Source: Microbacterium oxydans
GTDB lineage: Bacteria; Actinomycetota; Actinomycetes; Actinomycetales; Microbacteriaceae
Length of the DNA: 64,000 nt
Reading direction: 5' to 3'
NCBI RefSeq assembly: GCF_000956525.1
Contig: NZ_JYIW01000025.1
Coordinates: 310,001-374,000, forward strand
Position 1 is the stretch's first letter. Every line of letters starts with the position of its first letter. Shown here piece by piece: positions 16,731 to 24,856 of this stretch. The translations under genes were made by a program, and so were the position numbers. The notes beneath the pieces are model-generated. The model was not told the origin of the DNA and ran no database searches. It worked only from the letters and a program-made list of their open reading frames with translations.

Positions 16731-17891
16731 TCAGTGGCGCACGTACTCCTGGATGGCGGCCTCGTCGACCGTGACGCCGAGTCCTGGGCCGGTCGGCACG
16801 ACGAACCCGCCGTCCGGACGCACCTCGAGCGGAGTCGTCAGCAGGCGGTTGGCGACCGGAAGGGTGAACGGCTGGTACTCGAAGGCGAGCAGCGACGCCG
16901 CACTCGCCGCGACGTGCACGCCGGCTGCCATCGCGATGCCGAACGCCGCGGAGTGGTGCGGGGCGACCTGCGCGTGGAACGCGTCGGCGACGGCCGCGAT
17001 CGCGAGTCCTTCGGTGATGCCCGTGCGTCCGATGTCCGGCTGGGTGAGGCCGACAGCGCGACGTGTGAGCCAGTCGGTGAACTCGAAACGGCTGCGCATC
17101 GCCTCGCCGATCGCGATCGGGGTGGCGAGAGACGCCGCGAGATCGCGGTGGCCCTCGACGTCTTCGGGCGCGAGCGGCGCCTCGAAGAACCAGGCCCGTC
17201 GATCGTCGAGCTCCTTGCCCAGCACCTTCGCCTCGCCGAGCCGATAGGTCCAGTGCGCGTCGAGGGCGACATCGAGATCGGGATGCACCGCACGGATCGC
17301 GTCGTAGGTCGCGAGATCGGTGCGGATGTCGACGCCCAGGTGCAGCTTGATGCGGCGCACGCCGGCATCGACCAGCTCAGCCGCCTTGTCGGCGCGCTCG
17401 GCGTCATCGACACCGCGGATGCCGGACACGTAGGTCGGCAGCACCTCGGTGAAGCGTCCGCCGGCGAGCTCGGAGACCGACAGCCCGGTCGCGTGCCCCC
17501 AGAGGTCCCAGAGGGCGATGTCGACGGCGGCCATGGCATCGGCCTGGTGGCCGGTGAGGTGCCCTCGCTCGCGCATCGACTCCGTCATCCGGTGCCAGAG
17601 CGTCCGCACCGAACGCGGGTCCTCGCCGATGATCAGCGGCGTGAGCAGGTTGTCGACGATCGCTGCGGCGACGACCGGGGCGACGGGCGCCAGTGCCTCG
17701 CCCCATCCGACGAGACCGTCCTCGGTCTCGATCTTGACGAGCAGCGTCTCGTAGCCGGGGGAGTAGAGGCTGCGCCACGGCGGTCGGATGACGTAGCCGC
17801 GATGCTCGACGGCGGTGTCGCCGGCGTAGGAGTTGTCCGCATCCTCTTTCGAGAGGTAGAGCGGGAAGGTCTGGACGCGCGCGATTCTCAC
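16731..17891 (-). CDS. Enolase-superfamily sugar-acid dehydratase (mandelate racemase group)
   Basis: The 386-residue protein has the capping domain and the TIM barrel of the enolase superfamily. Metal ligands are Asp211 (ALDAHW), Glu237 (FFEAPL) and Glu263 (IAIGEA). The His-Asp pair is Asp286 (QPDIGRTG) and His312 (APHHS). At the end of the second barrel strand the usual KxK is K182-x-H184 (IKLHLG). The family dehydrates aldonic or aldaric acids to 2-keto-3-deoxy acids, or isomerises their lactones. The start is GTG 17891, with GGAG six bases upstream, rather than TTG 17903. It follows the IclR gene on the same strand. The substrate is unknown. Confidence 0.85.
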   Translation of the reverse strand: MRIARVQTFPLYLSKEDADNSYAGDTAVEHRGYVIRPPWRSLYSPGYETLLVKIETEDGLVGWGEALAPVAPVVAAAIVDNLLTPLIIGEDPRSVRTLWHRMTESMRERGHLTGHQADAMAAVDIALWDLWGHATGLSVSELAGGRFTEVLPTYVSGIRGVDDAERADKAAELVDAGVRRIKLHLGVDIRTDLATYDAIRAVHPDLDVALDAHWTYRLGEAKVLGKELDDRRAWFFEAPLAPEDVEGHRDLAASLATPIAIGEAMRSRFEFTDWLTRRAVGLTQPDIGRTGITEGLAIAAVADAFHAQVAPHHSAAFGIAMAAGVHVAASAASLLAFEYQPFTLPVANRLLTTPLEVRPDGGFVVPTGPGLGVTVDEAAIQEYVRH

Positions 17892-17981
17892 AAGGGTCTC
17901 CAAAGACAGAGCTGGGCTGAACGCCGTCGGCCGGTGCCGGGGCGGTGTGGTCGGACTGCCGCGTGCGCCGCGGCGGTGGGC

Positions 17982-18785
17982 TCAGAGGGCCGCGAACGAA
18001 TTCGCGGTGCGGGAGGGGCTGTAGCCGAGGGCGACGGAGATCTCGTCGGCCGCCTCGATCAGCTGCAGGGCGAGCTCCTGGTGGGGTTCATGCAGATCGA
18101 GCACCGAGAGCGGGCCGCTGGCCGAGAGGCCGGCGACGATCTCGCCGGCCCTGTTGTGGATCGGAGCCGCGATGCACGCTCGTCCGAAGGCGAGTTCCTC
18201 GATCTCGGTGGCGTAGCCGCGGCTGCGCGTCTCATCCAGGGCGACCTGCATCGCATCGCGGTCGACGATCGTGTGCGGCGTGAACCGCTGCGGCGTCTGG
18301 GCGAAGTACTCGTCGACCATCGCGCTGGGCATGCCGGACAGCAGCGCCTTGCCGAGGCCCGTGGCGTGCAGCGGCCCGGTGCGGCCGGCCATCGCGAAGG
18401 ACTTGGGTGCCAGCGCCCCCTCGAAGTTGCAGAGGTAGGTGAAGGTGAACCCGCTGAGCTCGGCGACGTTCACACCGATCTCGATCCTGCGCGCGAGGTT
18501 CTGGGCGATCTGGCGCGAGGCGCGGAAGATCGGGGAGCCGTTGATCGCGATGGTTCCCAGCGACACGGCCGCAGGGCCGAGGCGGTAGAGGCCGGTGCGG
18601 CCGTCCTGCACGACGAACTTCATGCGGTCGAGCGCGGACATCATCCGCGACACGGTGGACTGGCCGAGGCCGGTCAGGGTGCAGAGCTCGGAGACGCGGA
18701 GCTCACCCGATTCCTCGGTGAAGCACGCGAGCAACGACATCGCCCGTTCGACCGTCTGGGTGCCGCCCACGGATTCCGATGCCAT
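17982..18785 (-). CDS. IclR-family transcriptional regulator (sugar-acid locus)
   Basis: The 267-residue protein has an N-terminal winged helix (TQTVERAMSLLACF and GLGQSTVSRMMSALD, about residues 9-57) and a C-terminal ligand domain with LHATGLGKALLSGM and RGYATEIEELAFGRACIAAPI. IclR proteins usually bind small acids or sugar acids and repress or activate catabolic operons. It is divergent from the ABC transporter and upstream of the dehydratase, and elements resembling its possible operator occur at three promoters of the locus. The start is ATG 18785. Confidence 0.92.
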   Translation of the reverse strand: MASESVGGTQTVERAMSLLACFTEESGELRVSELCTLTGLGQSTVSRMMSALDRMKFVVQDGRTGLYRLGPAAVSLGTIAINGSPIFRASRQIAQNLARRIEIGVNVAELSGFTFTYLCNFEGALAPKSFAMAGRTGPLHATGLGKALLSGMPSAMVDEYFAQTPQRFTPHTIVDRDAMQVALDETRSRGYATEIEELAFGRACIAAPIHNRAGEIVAGLSASGPLSVLDLHEPHQELALQLIEAADEISVALGYSPSRTANSFAAL

Positions 18786-18878
18786 CGCGTCTGCTCCTCA
18801 CTGTGCCGCCGCTCGTGCGACGCTGCGGCGCGTCGCCGCTGCCAGTCATCCTAATGAGAGAAATGATGCGGAGCAACA

Positions 18879-18933
18879 CAAATGTGGGTGTCTTATGCAT
18901 TTTGTGGATTTCGCATCCGCAATGTGGTTGACT
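18879..18933 (+). promoter_or_regulatory. Divergent promoter region with repeated GCAWTTGTGG-type elements
   Basis: The 229-base gap 18786-19014 holds an AT-rich centre with AAATGTGG (18879-18886), GCATTTTGTGG (18897-18907) and GCAATGTGG (18919-18927). A -35-like TTGACT (18928-18933) follows, which would serve the ABC transporter. The repeats match half-sites of the palindrome at 12578-12595. The remainder down to 19014 shows only a GGAAA ribosome site near the start codon. Confidence 0.5.
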
Positions 18934-19014
18934 GACGACACGTCACCGTCGACGACTGCGACGACGACGTGCAGGACCCCGCACGGGGTCGCCCCTACTC
19001 GGAAAGTGAATGCC

Positions 19015-19947
19015 ATGTCACAAGCCACCCTCGAGCGGCCTGCGAGCCGCGAGCAGGTCGAGCCGCGCTCCGGGCGTCGTTCCACGCTGGGTGCGAAGGA
19101 TCGCACCTTCGGCTTCATGATCGCACTTCCCGCGGTCCTGTTGTTCCTCGTGATCGCGATCTTCCCCCTCGTGTCGAGCATCGGCACCAGCCTCTACGAC
19201 CAGTCCCTGCTGCGGCCAGAGCGCACCTTCGTCGGCTTCGAGAACTATGCGGCCGTCTGGGACGAGTTCGTCGCCAGGCTCGGCACCACGCTGGTGTTCG
19301 CGTCGCTGTCGACGCTCTTCCCGCTGGTGCTCGGCGTCGCGCTCGCGATGCTCCTGAACGCGAGGATGCGCGGACGCAACATCCTCCGCGGTGCGCTGAT
19401 GCTGCCGTGGCTGCTGCCGGGTGTCGTGGTCTCCTTCCTCTGGGCCTGGATCTTCAACGACAGCTACGGCGTGGTCAACCACGTCCTCGCGACCTTCGGA
19501 CTGCCGGAGGTCAGCATGCTGGGTCAGCCGGTCGGCGCCATGGCCGCCGTCGTGATCGCGAAGACGTGGCATTCCTTCCCGTGGATCATGGTGGTCGCCC
19601 TCGCCGTGCTCCAGACACTGCCCAGCGAGCAGATCGAAGCGGCGACGATCGACGGCGCAACGCGCGCCCAGCGCTTCCGCTACATCTCACTGCCGCACAT
19701 CGCGGGACCGGTGACCCTCGTGGCCGTGCTGGAGTTCATCTACAACTTCGGCAACTTCGACACCATCTTCGTCATGACCGGTGGTGGGCCGGGCAACTCG
19801 ACGACGACCCTCGCCGTCAGTCTCTACCACCTCGCGTTCGGCAGCTACGAACTCGGCAAGGCGTCAGCGATGGGCGCCCTGTGGCTCGTGCTGCTCGCGA
19901 TCATCTCGAGCGGATACCTGCTCCTCAACCGACGGCTGGAGAAATGA
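19015..19947 (+). CDS. Carbohydrate ABC transporter permease (MalF/UgpA type)
   Basis: The 310-residue permease has six or seven membrane segments and the binding-protein-dependent transport motif EAATIDGATRAQRFRYISLP (about residues 205-224), whose EAA loop docks to the ATPase. It belongs to the CUT1 sugar family. ATG 19015 is preceded by GGAAA; GTG 19006 in the same frame is possible. It overlaps the next permease by 4 bases (ATGA). No ATPase gene is present, as is common for CUT1 systems that share a MsiK-type ATPase encoded elsewhere. Confidence 0.92.
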   Translation: MSQATLERPASREQVEPRSGRRSTLGAKDRTFGFMIALPAVLLFLVIAIFPLVSSIGTSLYDQSLLRPERTFVGFENYAAVWDEFVARLGTTLVFASLSTLFPLVLGVALAMLLNARMRGRNILRGALMLPWLLPGVVVSFLWAWIFNDSYGVVNHVLATFGLPEVSMLGQPVGAMAAVVIAKTWHSFPWIMVVALAVLQTLPSEQIEAATIDGATRAQRFRYISLPHIAGPVTLVAVLEFIYNFGNFDTIFVMTGGGPGNSTTTLAVSLYHLAFGSYELGKASAMGALWLVLLAIISSGYLLLNRRLEK

Positions 19948-20804
19948 TGCGCCGCAGTCGCGACATCGGAGAATCGATCATCCGACCCACGCTGTCCATC
20001 CCTGGACGCGTCCTGCTCGTGCTGCTCGCCCTCTTCGGGCTGCTGCCGATCTACTGGCTCACCTCGACGGCGTTCACGAAGAAGGAGGACGTCTTCGCGC
20101 TGGATCGTCCGTTCTTCCCGACCGACCCCACGTTCGAGAACTTCATCGGGTTCTTCCAGAACGACGCGCTGCTGAAGAACCTCATGAACAGCGTGATCGT
20201 CTCGACCGGCACCGCGATCCTCGCAGTCCTGGTCGGCGGGCTGATGGCGTACTCCCTTTCCAAGTTCCGGTATCGCGGACGCAACGCCATCATGTTCATG
20301 TTCCTGATCGGGCAGCTGATCCCGGGCGCGCTGCTGCTCATCTCGCTCTACCTGATGCTGAGCTCGGCCGGACTGCTGTACACCTACACGGCGCTGATCA
20401 TCTCGTTCACGACCTTCACGCTGCCGCTCACGGTCTTCCTGTTGAAGGGCATCATCGACGGATTGCCCGACGACATCCTGGAGGCCGCGAAGGTCGACGG
20501 CCTGTCGCGCACCGGAACCATGTTCCGCATCGTGTTCCCGCTCGTCGTCCCCGGACTCATCACCGGCGCGATGTTCGCGTTCATGCGGGGCTGGAGCGAC
20601 CTCCTGTTCGCCCTGACCCTCGCCGGCCCCGACAAGCAGACGCTGCCGGCAGGCCTGACGCAGGCGTTCATCCGCGAAGGCACCGCCGATTGGCCCGCCC
20701 TCATGGCGGCATCCCTGATCACCTCACTGCCGCTGGTCATCATCTTCATCCTCCTGCAGCGCTACTTCGTCTCCGGCCTCGCCGCCGGAGCCGTCAAGGG
20801 GTAG
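19944..20804 (+). CDS. Carbohydrate ABC transporter permease (MalG/UgpE type)
   Basis: The 286-residue second permease has about six membrane segments and the EAA motif EAAKVDGLSRTGTMFRIVFP (about residues 180-199). It starts at ATG 19944 inside the stop of the first permease; the next codon is also ATG. Together the two form the translocation channel for the sugar bound by the downstream lipoprotein. Confidence 0.92.
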   Translation: MMRRSRDIGESIIRPTLSIPGRVLLVLLALFGLLPIYWLTSTAFTKKEDVFALDRPFFPTDPTFENFIGFFQNDALLKNLMNSVIVSTGTAILAVLVGGLMAYSLSKFRYRGRNAIMFMFLIGQLIPGALLLISLYLMLSSAGLLYTYTALIISFTTFTLPLTVFLLKGIIDGLPDDILEAAKVDGLSRTGTMFRIVFPLVVPGLITGAMFAFMRGWSDLLFALTLAGPDKQTLPAGLTQAFIREGTADWPALMAASLITSLPLVIIFILLQRYFVSGLAAGAVKG

Positions 20805-20854
20805 CGGTGCCGCACCCGAATGCACGTCCCCCACATCACGAAGGAGCAGTCTCC

Positions 20855-22168
20855 ATGAACCTCTCGAACTCGCAGCTGAGTCGCCGGGCCTTCCTCGGCG
20901 GCGGCAGCGCACTGGCCGCATTCGGCCTGCTCGCACTCGCGGGCTGCGCCACGCCGACCGCCCCCGGCGCAGGTGCCGGCGCTGCCGCCGACGCCGCGAC
21001 CAAGGCCAAGACCATCAACTTCTACGGCAACTCGCTCGGCGAGGAAGCCCTGAAGGCAGCCTGGCAGGGGATCCTCGACGGGTTCTCGAAGGACGCCGGC
21101 GTCAAGGTCGCCCCGGTGATCTACCCGTACGACCAGGCAGCGACGCAGCTGGCGCTCACCGGGCGCTCCGGCAAGCTCCTCGGCGTGGGGCAGTCCGGCG
21201 GATGGCAGGTGCTCACGCCGATGAACGTGCTCGCCGACCTCACCGACCTCGCCAAGGGCCTCGGCATCCCGCAGGGCGTGCTCGACTCGTACACGATGGA
21301 CGGCAAGCTGCTCGTGCTCCCGCTCACGGCCGCCGGCATCGGCATGATCACGAACGGCGAGATCGCGAAGAGCGTCGGCATCAAGTCAGGCATGAGCGTC
21401 GAGCAGTTCGCGACGGCCCTGGAGAAGATCAAGAAGCAGGACTCGTCGCTGATCCCGTACGCGGCGGTCACGAAGAACCCCGACCTCAAGGATGCGGTGC
21501 ACTGGATGTGGGGCTTCGGCAGCGATGTCGTCACCGACGACCTCACGTGCACGATCGGCGACGCCGAGAGCGTCAAGGCGATCACCTGGTACAAGTCGCT
21601 GCAGGACGACGGGCTCACCCAGACGAACGTCGCACGCAGCGACGCGCGCATCCTGTTCGCGAGCGGTCGCGCCGCGATCTACGACGATGCGCCGCTGGCC
21701 TCGACCTTCGTGAAGACCAACGGCGCCGCGCAGAACATCATCGCCAACATCGGTGCGATCTCGCGCCCGACCGCCGGGGGCAAGGAGTCCTTCAACCGCG
21801 CCTGGGGCAGCGGTCTGTTCGCGAGCGCCGGCGAGGGTGAGCTCACGAGCCGCGAGTTCATCTCGTACGCTGCGACGAACGTCAAGGCTGCGACGGCGCT
21901 CTACGAGAACTCCGCGGTCGCCCCTGCGGCCAAGAGCGTCGCCGACCAGATCCCGGCGCTCGCCGCCGACAAGTTCCAGGTCGCGTTCCGCACCGAGGTC
22001 TCGGAGCACGCCAGGGGTGCCGCGTGGGATCGTGTGGCCGTCACGGCGCAGATCGATGCGGCGATCGGTGCCGGCGTCGCGACGATCCTCGCCGGTCAGG
22101 TCGATGTGCAGGCTGGTCTCAACGCGCTGAAGAAGGAAGTCCAGGGGCTGCTCGACTCGAACAGCTGA
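20855..22168 (+). CDS. Extracellular sugar-binding lipoprotein of the ABC importer
   Basis: The 437-residue protein has an N-terminal signal with SRRAFLGG (Tat-like) and a lipobox LAGC near residue 32, so it is probably exported folded and then lipidated. The rest is a solute-binding protein of the family 1 type used for oligosaccharides. GAAGGAG lies 10 bases before the ATG. It follows the permeases and ends at a strong terminator. The substrate probably derives from the polymer attacked by the secreted protein of the locus. Confidence 0.9.
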   Translation: MNLSNSQLSRRAFLGGGSALAAFGLLALAGCATPTAPGAGAGAAADAATKAKTINFYGNSLGEEALKAAWQGILDGFSKDAGVKVAPVIYPYDQAATQLALTGRSGKLLGVGQSGGWQVLTPMNVLADLTDLAKGLGIPQGVLDSYTMDGKLLVLPLTAAGIGMITNGEIAKSVGIKSGMSVEQFATALEKIKKQDSSLIPYAAVTKNPDLKDAVHWMWGFGSDVVTDDLTCTIGDAESVKAITWYKSLQDDGLTQTNVARSDARILFASGRAAIYDDAPLASTFVKTNGAAQNIIANIGAISRPTAGGKESFNRAWGSGLFASAGEGELTSREFISYAATNVKAATALYENSAVAPAAKSVADQIPALAADKFQVAFRTEVSEHARGAAWDRVAVTAQIDAAIGAGVATILAGQVDVQAGLNALKKEVQGLLDSNS

Positions 22169-22175
22169 GCCCCCG

Positions 22176-22219
22176 AACGACGATCGCCGCGCCCCTCAGG
22201 GGGCGCGGCGATCGTCGTT
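22176..22219. terminator. Bidirectional terminator hairpin
   Basis: A perfect 20-bp stem (22176-22195 with 22200-22219) has a TCAG tetraloop. It separates the transporter operon from the convergent short-chain dehydrogenase gene. Confidence 0.88.
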
Positions 22220-22234
22220 GCGTCGACGGGAAGG

Positions 22235-22954
22235 TCAGAGCCAGCGGTCTCGCAGTGCCGGCTTGAGCCACGCGGCTGGCGAGGAGATCGACAGGCCGCC
22301 GTCGACCGGGACCGATGCACCGGTGACGAAGGATGCCGCGTCGGAGGCGAGGAACTCCACCACCGCGGCGACCTCGTCAGGGCGCCCGATGCGTCCGAGG
22401 GGATACCCCTCGCTCTCGCCGGTGTCGGCGGCGGAGATGCTGCCGGGCTGCACCGCATTCACGCGGATGCCGCGCGGCCCGTTGTCGAGTGCGAGCTGGC
22501 GCACCAGGCCCTCGACCCCCGCCTTCGCGGCTGCGTATGCGGGCAGTGCCGGCGCGGCGAGGGTGGCGTTGACCGAGGTCACCGCCACGATCGCCGCCCC
22601 GGCGGAGAGATGCGGCAGAGCGGCACGCGCCGTGAAGAACGCGGAGTCGAGCGTCGCGCCGATGGCGCCGCGCCAGTCCGCATCGCTCGTCTCCTCGGCC
22701 CGTCCGATCGGCATGCGCGCCGCGGCGAGGATCACGACGTCGAGCCGGCCGAGCGCCTGCAGCGCATCGGCGACCGCGCCGTCTGCGGCATCCGGCAGGC
22801 TGCAGTCGGCGGTCAGGTATGCGGTGAAGACCGGGTCGTCCGAGGTGTCGAGACCGACCCCGACGACCGCGTCACCGCGCGCCGCGAAGGCGCGCGCGAT
22901 CGCGAGTCCGATGTCGGAGCCGCCGCCGATCAGCAGAACGCCGCGGGCGGTCAC
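22235..22954 (-). CDS. Short-chain dehydrogenase/reductase
   Basis: The 239-residue NAD(P)-dependent oxidoreductase has the Rossmann loop GGGSDIG (about residues 9-15), catalytic Ser in VTSVN, and YAAAK with the catalytic Tyr and Lys. The C-terminal VTGASVPVDGG is standard for the classical family. I place the start at GTG 22954, which overlaps the stop of the aldolase gene by 4 bases (GTGA); longer open frame upstream is the shadow of the aldolase. Its place suggests oxidation of a sugar or sugar acid. Confidence 0.88.
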   Translation of the reverse strand: MTARGVLLIGGGSDIGLAIARAFAARGDAVVGVGLDTSDDPVFTAYLTADCSLPDAADGAVADALQALGRLDVVILAAARMPIGRAEETSDADWRGAIGATLDSAFFTARAALPHLSAGAAIVAVTSVNATLAAPALPAYAAAKAGVEGLVRQLALDNGPRGIRVNAVQPGSISAADTGESEGYPLGRIGRPDEVAAVVEFLASDAASFVTGASVPVDGGLSISSPAAWLKPALRDRWL

Positions 22955-23868
22955 ACGCGCACCGCTGACGGCAGCGGAGGGAGCTCGAGCTCGGTGATCA
23001 CGAGATCGACGGCTGCGCGGCTGCCCGCATCCAGCCGAGCAGCGGGATAGCGAACCGTCGCATGCTCGATGATGCCGCGCGCGACGAGGATCTCCTTGTG
23101 CACCGCCCACGCGATGCCGCCCTGCAACCCGATCAGCACGAGAGGGAGCATACGACGGAAGCCGGCCCTGGCCTCGTCGACTCGCCCCGCGACGAAGTCC
23201 GCGAGCACCGGACCGAGGAGGTCGGGGAACTCGCACGCCGGCATCGTGCCGACGGCGCCGCGCGCGTACTCCTCGAGGCAGAACTGTGCGTTCTGTCCGC
23301 CGAGCACTGCGAACGTCGGATCATCGATCGCGTTCACGACCGCGCCGACCTTGGGAGCCGTGGGCGGTGCCTCGACCTTCACGGAGTCGACGCCGTCGAG
23401 GCGGGCGATCTCCGCGATCAGTGCCGGGGGCATCACGACGCCCGTGACGCCGGGAGCATCCTGCACCATGACCGACAGCGAGGTGGCGGCTGCGACGTCG
23501 CCGTAGAACTCGACGAGGGATGCCGCCGGCGGCTTCACCATGAACGGTGGGAGGACCATCAGGGCATCCGCCCCGCCCTCCTCGGCGAGCAGGGACTGCT
23601 CGATCGATGTGGCGGTGGAGGTGCCGTTGACGCCGGCGATGACCGGCACGCGGCCGTCGACGATCTCGACGACATCGCCGAGGATCGTCCGGCGCTCGTC
23701 AGTGGTGAGGGCGAATCCTTCGCTCGCCATGCCGAAGACGGCGACGCCGTCGACGCCGGAGGCGAGCTCGAACTCGACCAGGCGGCGGAGCCCGGCCCGG
23801 TCGAGGGCGCCGCTGTCGTCGAAGGGGGTGGCCAGAATGGGCATCAGGCCCTGGAGTGTCGGAGCCAT
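22951..23868 (-). CDS. DHDPS/NAL-family class I aldolase or dehydratase
   Basis: The 305-residue TIM-barrel protein has the Schiff-base lysine Lys164 in VDSVKVEAP, and the phosphate or carboxylate loop GMASEGFALT (about 46-55), where the family usually has GttGE. The catalytic tyrosine of the YNxP motif is replaced: the stretch reads VQDAPG with Gln136 in its place. Members cleave or dehydrate 2-keto-3-deoxy sugar acids, so here it may act on the product of the enolase-type dehydratase. The start is ATG 23868, with AGGGA seven or so bases upstream. Divergent from the SMP-30 gene. Confidence 0.85.
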   Translation of the reverse strand: MAPTLQGLMPILATPFDDSGALDRAGLRRLVEFELASGVDGVAVFGMASEGFALTTDERRTILGDVVEIVDGRVPVIAGVNGTSTATSIEQSLLAEEGGADALMVLPPFMVKPPAASLVEFYGDVAAATSLSVMVQDAPGVTGVVMPPALIAEIARLDGVDSVKVEAPPTAPKVGAVVNAIDDPTFAVLGGQNAQFCLEEYARGAVGTMPACEFPDLLGPVLADFVAGRVDEARAGFRRMLPLVLIGLQGGIAWAVHKEILVARGIIEHATVRYPAARLDAGSRAAVDLVITELELPPLPSAVRV

Positions 23869-23911
23869 CAGTGGTTCCCTGCTTTCGCGTCGGTGCGGAC
23901 GTTCTCGCAAA

Positions 23912-23947
23912 CGTTATGCATATTGTGAGATAGTCTGCCATATAACG
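23912..23947. promoter_or_regulatory. Operator and divergent promoter between aldolase and lactonase genes
   Basis: The gap contains GCATATTGTGA (23918-23928), like the elements at 12577 and 18897. An inverted repeat CGTTAT (23912-23917) and ATAACG (23942-23947) surrounds it. TATAAC (23941-23946) could be the -10 for the rightward lactonase gene. Confidence 0.5.
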
Positions 23948-23977
23948 GTTATTCGCCACCACTGAAAGCTGGCTTCG

Positions 23978-24856
23978 ATGTCGCGTTCACCCCTCTCGAG
24001 GTCCGTGGAGATCATCTCCGAGACCCGCTACGTCCAAGCGGAATCACCGCGCTGGGATGCTCGGGACGGCGGGCTCGCGTGGATCGACATGGCGACCGGC
24101 TCGCTCCACCGCGGCCGGATCGAGCAGGGAATGGTCGTGCCGGGCGCATCCGTGGTCGTCGGCGCGCAGATCGGCGCACCGGTTCCCCTCGCCCGGCCTG
24201 CCGACGGCTGGCTCGTCGCTGTCGATCGCGGCGTGGTGCACGTGAGTGACGAGGGCCTCGTGGCCCCGGTCACCGGTGACTTCGCGGCTCCCGGTCACTA
24301 CCTGAACGACGGCGGCGCCGACCCGCACGGCCGCTTCTGGGTCGGCAGCCAGTCGATGCCGCGCGCACCGCACTGCGGACTCTGGAGCATCGACGCGGAC
24401 GGGATCCCCACGCAGCGGCTCGACGGCGTCACGGTCTCGAACGGCCTCGCCTTCGACCGGTCGGGCACCACGCTCTTCTACATCGACACGCTGCCGCACC
24501 GCAGCATCGAGGCGTTCGACGTCGCGCCCGATGGAGCGCTCACGAATCGGCGCACGGTCGCTCGAGTCGACGGCGGCAATCCGGACGGCATGGCGATCGA
24601 TCTGGAGGGCATGCTGTGGGTCGCGGTCTGGGATGCCGGAGAGGTCCGTCGCTATTCGCCGAGCGGTGCCCTGCTCGAGACGATCGAGCTCCCCGCGACG
24701 AGGCCGACCGCGGTCGCCCTCGTCGATCGGCTGCTCGTGATCACGACCGCGAGCATCGGACTGGCAGAGCCGGGCGAGGCCGACGGCGCTCTGCTCGGAG
24801 TCGAGGTGGAGGTCGGCGGTGCCCCGGCGTCGGCATGGGCGGGAGCAGCACGATGA
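23978..24856 (+). CDS. SMP-30/gluconolactonase-family sugar lactonase
   Basis: The 292-residue six-bladed propeller hydrolyses aldono-lactones to aldonic acids in this family. Likely metal ligands are the early Glu in ESPRWD (about residue 22), Asn in VSNGLAF (about 154) and Asp in IDTLPHR; HGRFWVGSQS and NPDGMAIDLEG are typical blade sequences. It starts at ATG 23978 and its TGA overlaps the aldolase start as ATGA. With the dehydrogenase and dehydratase it can form a route from free sugar through lactone and aldonate to a 2-keto-3-deoxy acid. Confidence 0.9.
   Translation: MSRSPLSRSVEIISETRYVQAESPRWDARDGGLAWIDMATGSLHRGRIEQGMVVPGASVVVGAQIGAPVPLARPADGWLVAVDRGVVHVSDEGLVAPVTGDFAAPGHYLNDGGADPHGRFWVGSQSMPRAPHCGLWSIDADGIPTQRLDGVTVSNGLAFDRSGTTLFYIDTLPHRSIEAFDVAPDGALTNRRTVARVDGGNPDGMAIDLEGMLWVAVWDAGEVRRYSPSGALLETIELPATRPTAVALVDRLLVITTASIGLAEPGEADGALLGVEVEVGGAPASAWAGAAR

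Noticed and set aside
19015..22168. Incomplete or damaged sugar ABC transporter because no ATPase gene is present
   Set aside because: CUT1 importers in actinobacteria often lack a local ATPase and share one encoded elsewhere.
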